Origin: Bacteroides zhangwenhongii
Lineage (GTDB): Bacteria > Bacteroidota > Bacteroidia > Bacteroidales > Bacteroidaceae
Direction: 5' to 3'
NCBI RefSeq assembly: GCF_009193325.2
Contig: NZ_CP059856.1
Span: 4,712,001-4,776,000 of the forward strand
Length of the DNA stretch: 64,000 nt
In this document: piece by piece, positions 60,226-64,000 of the stretch
Layout: every line of letters begins with the position of its first letter
How positions within the stretch are numbered: the stretch's first letter is position 1
Notes under the pieces: model-generated
What the model was told of the DNA's origin: nothing
The model's input: the letters and a program-made list of their open reading frames with translations, nothing else
Database searches by the model: none
Position numbers and translations under genes: made by a program

Positions 60226-61230
60226 TTACTGAGCCAATTTGTTGTCAGAACCGAGCACGTTAAGGATTTTGTGCTTGTACAGTTTTTCCATATTGTCACG
60301 AGCCGGACCAAGATATTTACGCGGGTCGAATTCAGCCGGTTTTTCAGCAAATACCTTACGTACAGCAGCAGTCATAGCCAAACGAGAGTCTGAGTCGATA
60401 TTGATTTTGCAAACTGCAGATTTAGCAGCCTTACGCAATTCTTCTTCAGGAATACCGATAGCAGCTTTCAAAGCACCACCATATTTATTGATAGTTTCCA
60501 CTTCTTCTTCAGGAACTGAAGATGATCCGTGAAGAACGATTGGGAATCCCGGAAGTTTTTCCATTACAGCGTCCAATACTTCGAATGCCAATGGAGGAGG
60601 AACCATACGACCTGTTTTCGGATCGATATGACATTGTTCCGGAGTAAATTTGTAAGCACCGTGAGAAGTACCGATTGAAATAGCCAAAGAGTCGCAACCT
60701 GTACGGGTAGCAAAATCAATTACTTCTTCAGGGTCAGTATATGTGTGGTGGTCAGCAGAAACTTCATCTTCTACACCTGCCAATACGCCAAGTTCGCCTT
60801 CAACTGTTACGTCAAACTGGTGTGCGTAATCAACTACTTTCTTAGTCAATGCAACGTTTTCTTCGTAAGGAAGATGAGAACCGTCGATCATTACTGAAGA
60901 GAAACCTGAATCAATGCAAGATTTGCAAGTTTCGAAAGTATCTCCATGATCAAGGTGGAGAACGATTTCCGGATGTGCGCAACCTAATTCTTTAGCATAT
61001 TCTACAGCACCCTGAGCCATGTAACGCAATAAAGTAGCGTTAGCATACTGACGAGCACCTTTAGATACCTGAAGAATCACAGGAGATTTAGTTTCAACAG
61101 CAGCCTTGATGATAGCTTGCATCTGTTCCATATTGTTGAAGTTGAATGCCGGGATAGCATATCCACCTTTGATAGCCTTAGCAAACATTTCTCTCGTGTT
61201 TACCAATCCTAAATCTTTGTAATTTACCAT
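60226..61230 (-). CDS. fbaA: Fructose-bisphosphate aldolase, class II
   Basis: 334-residue zinc-dependent aldolase. Zinc and phosphate motifs: IVLHLDHGDTFE, VMIDGSHLPYEEN, VTVEGELGVLAGVEDEV, ISIGTSHGAYK, VLHGSSSVP. Cytoplasmic, glycolysis and gluconeogenesis. Own promoter at 61270-61277. A class I enzyme lies at 2116-3168. Confidence 0.98.
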   Translation of the reverse strand: MVNYKDLGLVNTREMFAKAIKGGYAIPAFNFNNMEQMQAIIKAAVETKSPVILQVSKGARQYANATLLRYMAQGAVEYAKELGCAHPEIVLHLDHGDTFETCKSCIDSGFSSVMIDGSHLPYEENVALTKKVVDYAHQFDVTVEGELGVLAGVEDEVSADHHTYTDPEEVIDFATRTGCDSLAISIGTSHGAYKFTPEQCHIDPKTGRMVPPPLAFEVLDAVMEKLPGFPIVLHGSSSVPEEEVETINKYGGALKAAIGIPEEELRKAAKSAVCKINIDSDSRLAMTAAVRKVFAEKPAEFDPRKYLGPARDNMEKLYKHKILNVLGSDNKLAQ

Positions 61231-61269
61231 TTTGTTTAAAGTTTATTGTTAGTGAATAAAAATTCTACG

Positions 61270-61277
61270 CAAAAGTA
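61270..61277 (-). promoter_or_regulatory. Promoter (-7 box) of class II aldolase
   Basis: Minus-strand TACTTTTG fits TAnnTTTG, 39 bp before the ATG at 61230. Confidence 0.55.
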
Positions 61278-61361
61278 AGCATTATCCACCGAATAACGAA
61301 CATCGGAAAGAAAAATATAGTAGAAAAAGGCTTAAATAGAACATCTATTTCTTGCCGGAAA

Positions 61362-61396
61362 GCAAGGTAGACATTAGATTGTAATGTCTACCTTGC
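61362..61396. repeat. Perfect orphan hairpin in a divergent intergenic region
   Basis: GCAAGGTAGACATTA (61362-61376), loop GATTG, TAATGTCTACCTTGC (61382-61396). A small upstream CTTGC (61351-61355) can compete for the GCAAG of the left arm. Confidence 0.7.
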
Positions 61397-61517
61397 AAAC
61401 AAATAACTAAAAGACAAATAATAACCCTTTGGGCAAATACACCTTATTATATAATAAGCAATGCGTCATAAACAAAAGTTTTTCAGCAAAACCTTTTTCT
61501 ATTTCACAGAAAAGCAT

Positions 61518-61525
61518 TATCTTTG
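61518..61525 (+). promoter_or_regulatory. Promoter (-7 box) of rpmE2
   Basis: TATCTTTG, full match to TAnnTTTG, 75 bp before the ATG at 61601. Confidence 0.55.
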
Positions 61526-61600
61526 CGCACTGAAAATGACCATTACACTATTTCTTACCAAAATAGTAACAGAATATAAATTAAAAAAACAGATACTGAA

Positions 61601-61855
61601 ATGAAAAAAGGCCTTCATCCAGAATCATACCGTCCGGTAGTATTCAAAGATATGTCAAATGGTGATATGTTTTTGTCTAAATCAACAGTAGCAACTAAAG
61701 AAACCATCGAGTTCGAAGGTGAAACTTATCCGTTGCTGAAGATTGAAATCTCTAACACTTCTCATCCGTTCTATACAGGAAAATCTACTTTGGTAGACAC
61801 TGCAGGTCGTGTTGATAAGTTCATGAGCCGTTACGGTGACCGTAAGAAGAAATAA
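61601..61855 (+). CDS. rpmE2: 50S ribosomal protein L31, type B
   Basis: 84 residues: [42 protein letters not shown]. The protein has no cysteine, so it is the zinc-free C-minus form, which in other bacteria replaces the zinc form under zinc limitation. In Bacteroides it may be the only L31; no Zur-type site was recognised upstream. Confidence 0.96.
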   Translation: MKKGLHPESYRPVVFKDMSNGDMFLSKSTVATKETIEFEGETYPLLKIEISNTSHPFYTGKSTLVDTAGRVDKFMSRYGDRKKK

Positions 61856-61876
61856 TTCGATCTTTCGTTAAAGATG

Positions 61877-61912
61877 AAAAGAGGGGATTCTCAGCGGGGA
61901 ATTTCCTCTTTT
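61877..61912 (+). terminator. Terminator after rpmE2
   Basis: AAAAGAGG (61877-61884) with CCTCTTTT (61905-61912), an inner partial stem, then TCATTTTA. Confidence 0.7.
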
Positions 61913-61989
61913 TCATTTTAAGCTACATAGAGAGAACAGAAAAATCTTAAAAAATATCAGCGTACACAGTTTTTACCGAATAAAGAAAC

Positions 61990-61997
61990 TACCTTTG
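61990..61997 (+). promoter_or_regulatory. Promoter (-7 box) of the 62022 gene
   Basis: TACCTTTG fits TAnnTTTG. It covers the possible TTG start at 61995 and so favours the ATG at 62022. Confidence 0.55.
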
Positions 61998-62021
61998 TTA
62001 GATAATAAACAAACTAAAGTA

Positions 62022-62429
62022 ATGGAAATAACCCAATTAGAACAAATGACAAAAGAAGAAGTTCTCAATTTTATCAGAAAGCGCCTCTCTTTCGGTCCGG
62101 AAATAAAAAGGCAACTCAAACATGTGGACGAGGATGATTTCAGCAAAGAGCATCGTAGGTTCGAAATGTCCGGCTACGAACAGACTACAGGATGGTGCAC
62201 TCTTTTCAACACTGCTATCTTAAATGAATTTGCCAATTTAGGTATCTACGATTATACCTCTTATCTTTTTCTCGATTTCGACAAAGGTACTCCAACTGTC
62301 TACCTCAAGTACTACGATGAAAATGAAAACCTGGAATATGATCTTAATGGTTATACAACGACAGAAATCATATTCACCATTTTTGAACTCACAATCTTTT
62401 CCGGAAGACCGAAAAGACCGAGAAGCTAA
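62022..62429 (+). CDS. Conserved-looking hypothetical protein
   Basis: 135 residues from the ATG at 62022 (a TTG at 61995 lies inside the -7 box). Acidic, soluble, no signal peptide. N-terminal helix (EITQLEQMTKEEVLNFIRKRL), a segment with a lone Cys (GYEQTTGWCTLFNTAILNEFANLG), then beta strands (YLFLDFDKGTPTVYLKYYD) and a basic tail GRPKRPRS. I do not recognise the family. Stands alone between rpmE2 and the efflux operon. Confidence 0.7.
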   Translation: MEITQLEQMTKEEVLNFIRKRLSFGPEIKRQLKHVDEDDFSKEHRRFEMSGYEQTTGWCTLFNTAILNEFANLGIYDYTSYLFLDFDKGTPTVYLKYYDENENLEYDLNGYTTTEIIFTIFELTIFSGRPKRPRS

Positions 62430-62535
62430 GACCTAAATCTTTCGGTTTTCCCGAACATTCATATCCATAAGTTGTTTATTCTCTGTAATAAAGAGAAACG
62501 AACCAACGCAAAAACTCTAAACATCAGTATGGTAT

Positions 62536-63591
62536 ATGAAGAAGAAATATGGATTCGTCCTGATAGCTGCAATTTTACTGGCAAGCTGCGGACAGAAAAA
62601 AGAGACGAAGACAACAACAAGTCGTCCCGTAAAGACTGCAATTGTTGAGTCTAGATCGATTATCAGAAAAGATTTTTCGGGAATTGTAGAAGCGGTAGAA
62701 TATGTAAAACTGGCATTCCGTGTCAGTGGACAGATCATTCAATTGCCCGTCATCGAGGGAGAAAAAGTAAAGAAGGGACAACTGATCGCAGCCATTGATC
62801 CCAGAGATATTGCATTACAATATGCCGCAACCAAATCTGCTTACGAAACGGCAGCTGCACAGGTAGAACGTAACAAACGGCTTCTCTCCCGCCAAGCGAT
62901 CTCTGTGCAGGAATATGAAATCAGCCTTGCCAACTATCAGAAAGCAAAATCCGAATATGAGTTGTCCGTCAATAATATGCGCGACACAAAACTGACAGCT
63001 CCTTTCGACGGCTCCATCGAAAAACGTCTGGTAGAAAACTATCAGCGTGTCAACTCCGGAGAAGGTATCGTGCAACTAGTCAACACCCGTAATCTGCGTA
63101 TCAAATTCACCATACCGGATGTCTATCTCTATCTGCTTCGCACTAAAGATCCTCGTTTTCTAGTAGAATTCGACACATTCAGAGGACATATCTTTCAGGC
63201 AAAATTAGAAGAATACCTTGATATATCAACAGACGGCACGGGAATCCCGGTCAGCATAACAATTGATGATCCGTCTTTCGATCGAGATCTTTATGCTGTG
63301 AAACCGGGCTTTACGTGTAGCATACGTTTCACGGCCGATGTCGGTCCATTGGTACAGGACAGTTGGACAATCGTGCCGCTCAGCGCCGTATTTGGCGAAA
63401 GTGAAGGGAAGAAAATGTATGTCTGGGTAGTGGAAGGCAACAAAGTACACAAACGTGAAGTGACTGTCAATGCACCTACCGGAGAAGCTCAAGTACTAAT
63501 CTCAGAAGGTCTGAAACCCGGAGAAAAGATCATTATCGCAGGCGTATACCAGTTAGTAGAAGGAGAAACCGTAAAAGAAATAGAGAAATGA
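62536..63591 (+). CDS. RND efflux periplasmic adaptor (membrane fusion protein)
   Basis: 351-residue lipoprotein, lipobox LLASC with Cys18. Barrel-sandwich halves VEYVKLAFRVSGQIIQLPVIEGEKVKKGQLIAAIDP and LTAPFDGSIEKRLVENYQRVNSGE flank an alpha-hairpin (about 85-145, AAAQVERNKRLLSRQAISVQEYE region). A beta-barrel and membrane-proximal domain follow (TVNAPTGEAQVLISEGLKPG). It links the inner-membrane pump encoded next to an outer-membrane channel. Its stop overlaps the pump start by ATGA (63588-63591). Confidence 0.93.
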   Translation: MKKKYGFVLIAAILLASCGQKKETKTTTSRPVKTAIVESRSIIRKDFSGIVEAVEYVKLAFRVSGQIIQLPVIEGEKVKKGQLIAAIDPRDIALQYAATKSAYETAAAQVERNKRLLSRQAISVQEYEISLANYQKAKSEYELSVNNMRDTKLTAPFDGSIEKRLVENYQRVNSGEGIVQLVNTRNLRIKFTIPDVYLYLLRTKDPRFLVEFDTFRGHIFQAKLEEYLDISTDGTGIPVSITIDDPSFDRDLYAVKPGFTCSIRFTADVGPLVQDSWTIVPLSAVFGESEGKKMYVWVVEGNKVHKREVTVNAPTGEAQVLISEGLKPGEKIIIAGVYQLVEGETVKEIEK

Positions 63592-64000
63592 ACTTAGCTA
63601 AATATTCATTAGATAACACGAAAATCATCTATTTCTTTCTTGCAGTATTGCTAATCGGGGGAATCACTTCCTTCGGTAAGCTAGGAAAGAAAGAGGATGC
63701 TCCGTTCGTCATCAAGTCGGCGGTTATCATGACCCGTTATCCGGGTGCCGAACCGGCTGAAGTAGAACGACTGATTACCGAACCTATCTCCCGTGAGATT
63801 CAAAGTATGAGTGGCGTATATAAGATCAAATCAGAATCCATGTACGGACTCTCTAAAATTACATTCGAGCTGCAACCTTCATTAGCAGCCAATTCCATTC
63901 CCCAGAAATGGGATGAATTGCGACGAAAGGTGCTCAATATACAGCCCCAGTTGCCAAGTGGCGCATCTACCCCGACCGTTTCTGATGATTTTGGCGATGT
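63588..64000 (+). CDS. RND efflux permease, N-terminal part
   Basis: Open from ATG 63588 to the window end (137 codons), so 3' truncated by the edge. N-terminal membrane segment IIYFFLAVLLIGGITSFGKL, then KKEDAPFVIKSAVIMTRYPGA, PAEVERLITEPISREIQSM and GVYKIKSESMYGLSKITFEL, the porter-domain start of the AcrB/HAE1 family. Pumps drugs, bile salts or metals together with the adaptor above; substrate not predictable. Confidence 0.93.
   Translation, partial: MNLAKYSLDNTKIIYFFLAVLLIGGITSFGKLGKKEDAPFVIKSAVIMTRYPGAEPAEVERLITEPISREIQSMSGVYKIKSESMYGLSKITFELQPSLAANSIPQKWDELRRKVLNIQPQLPSGASTPTVSDDFGD

Larger units (their letters stand above)
61231..61600. other. Divergent region between fbaA and rpmE2 (370 bp)
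   Basis: Contains the fbaA -7 box (61270-61277, minus), a perfect 15-bp hairpin (61362-61396) that belongs to neither gene's 3' end, and the rpmE2 -7 box (61518-61525). No ORF is convincing. Confidence 0.6.

Overview
The window looks like chromosome of a gut Bacteroides close to B. ovatus, B. xylanisolvens or B. thetaiotaomicron. The evidence is three susC/susD pairs, a one-protein hybrid two-component sensor (HTCS), Bacteroidetes -7 boxes (TAnnTTTG) before many genes, lipoprotein signals with acidic residues after the cysteine, and the succinate/methylmalonyl-CoA route to propionate. Species is an inference; nothing was searched.

Layout. 1-1305 is the 3' end of an HTCS or sensor kinase. 1391-5508 (minus) holds central carbon genes (transaldolase, class I aldolase, phosphoglycerate mutase) and a double-ATPase ABC protein. 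5612-28349 is a xylan utilisation locus. Its minus-strand genes, read from the regulator outward, are susC, susD, a surface glycan-binding protein and a GH10 xylanase interrupted by two carbohydrate-binding modules. A second block follows: SGNH esterase, MFS symporter, GH10, GH43 and GH67. The HTCS and a lipoprotein GH43 lie on the plus strand. The gene order resembles, from memory, the small xylan locus of B. ovatus. The proposed flow is binding and cutting at the surface, import by SusCD, periplasmic trimming by esterase, GH10 and GH67, then symport and cytoplasmic GH43 action. Three promoters in this locus share direct repeats of TGTAAC-like hexamers every 21 bp at a fixed distance from the -7 box, which is the best candidate for the HTCS operator.

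28371-31287 is pullulanase, ruvC and a DUF4286 gene. A tRNA-Ala(GGC) follows at 31404, and next to it a decayed two-gene cassette: an AAA ATPase missing its middle and a small nuclease-like partner broken by a frameshift and a deletion. 32271-32799 has no gene but carries two different 22-bp tandem repeat families and a GGTGATA repeat. 32800-38760 holds a TonB-C-domain protein diverging from an orphan susC/susD pair. That pair has a sigma-54 promoter and an upstream dyad. 38862-48996 is housekeeping (pheS, MFS, nth, pgk, a TPR protein also behind a sigma-54 promoter, maf, a kdsC-like gene, nitroreductase, carbonic anhydrase). 49260-54176 is a third susC/susD pair with no enzymes.

54404-60133 holds a FemAB/GNAT-like gene with almost no mRNA leader, then methylmalonyl-CoA epimerase and a sodium-pumping methylmalonyl-CoA decarboxylase operon for propionate formation. 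The end carries class II aldolase, zinc-free ribosomal protein L31, a small unknown protein and the start of an RND efflux operon cut by the window edge.
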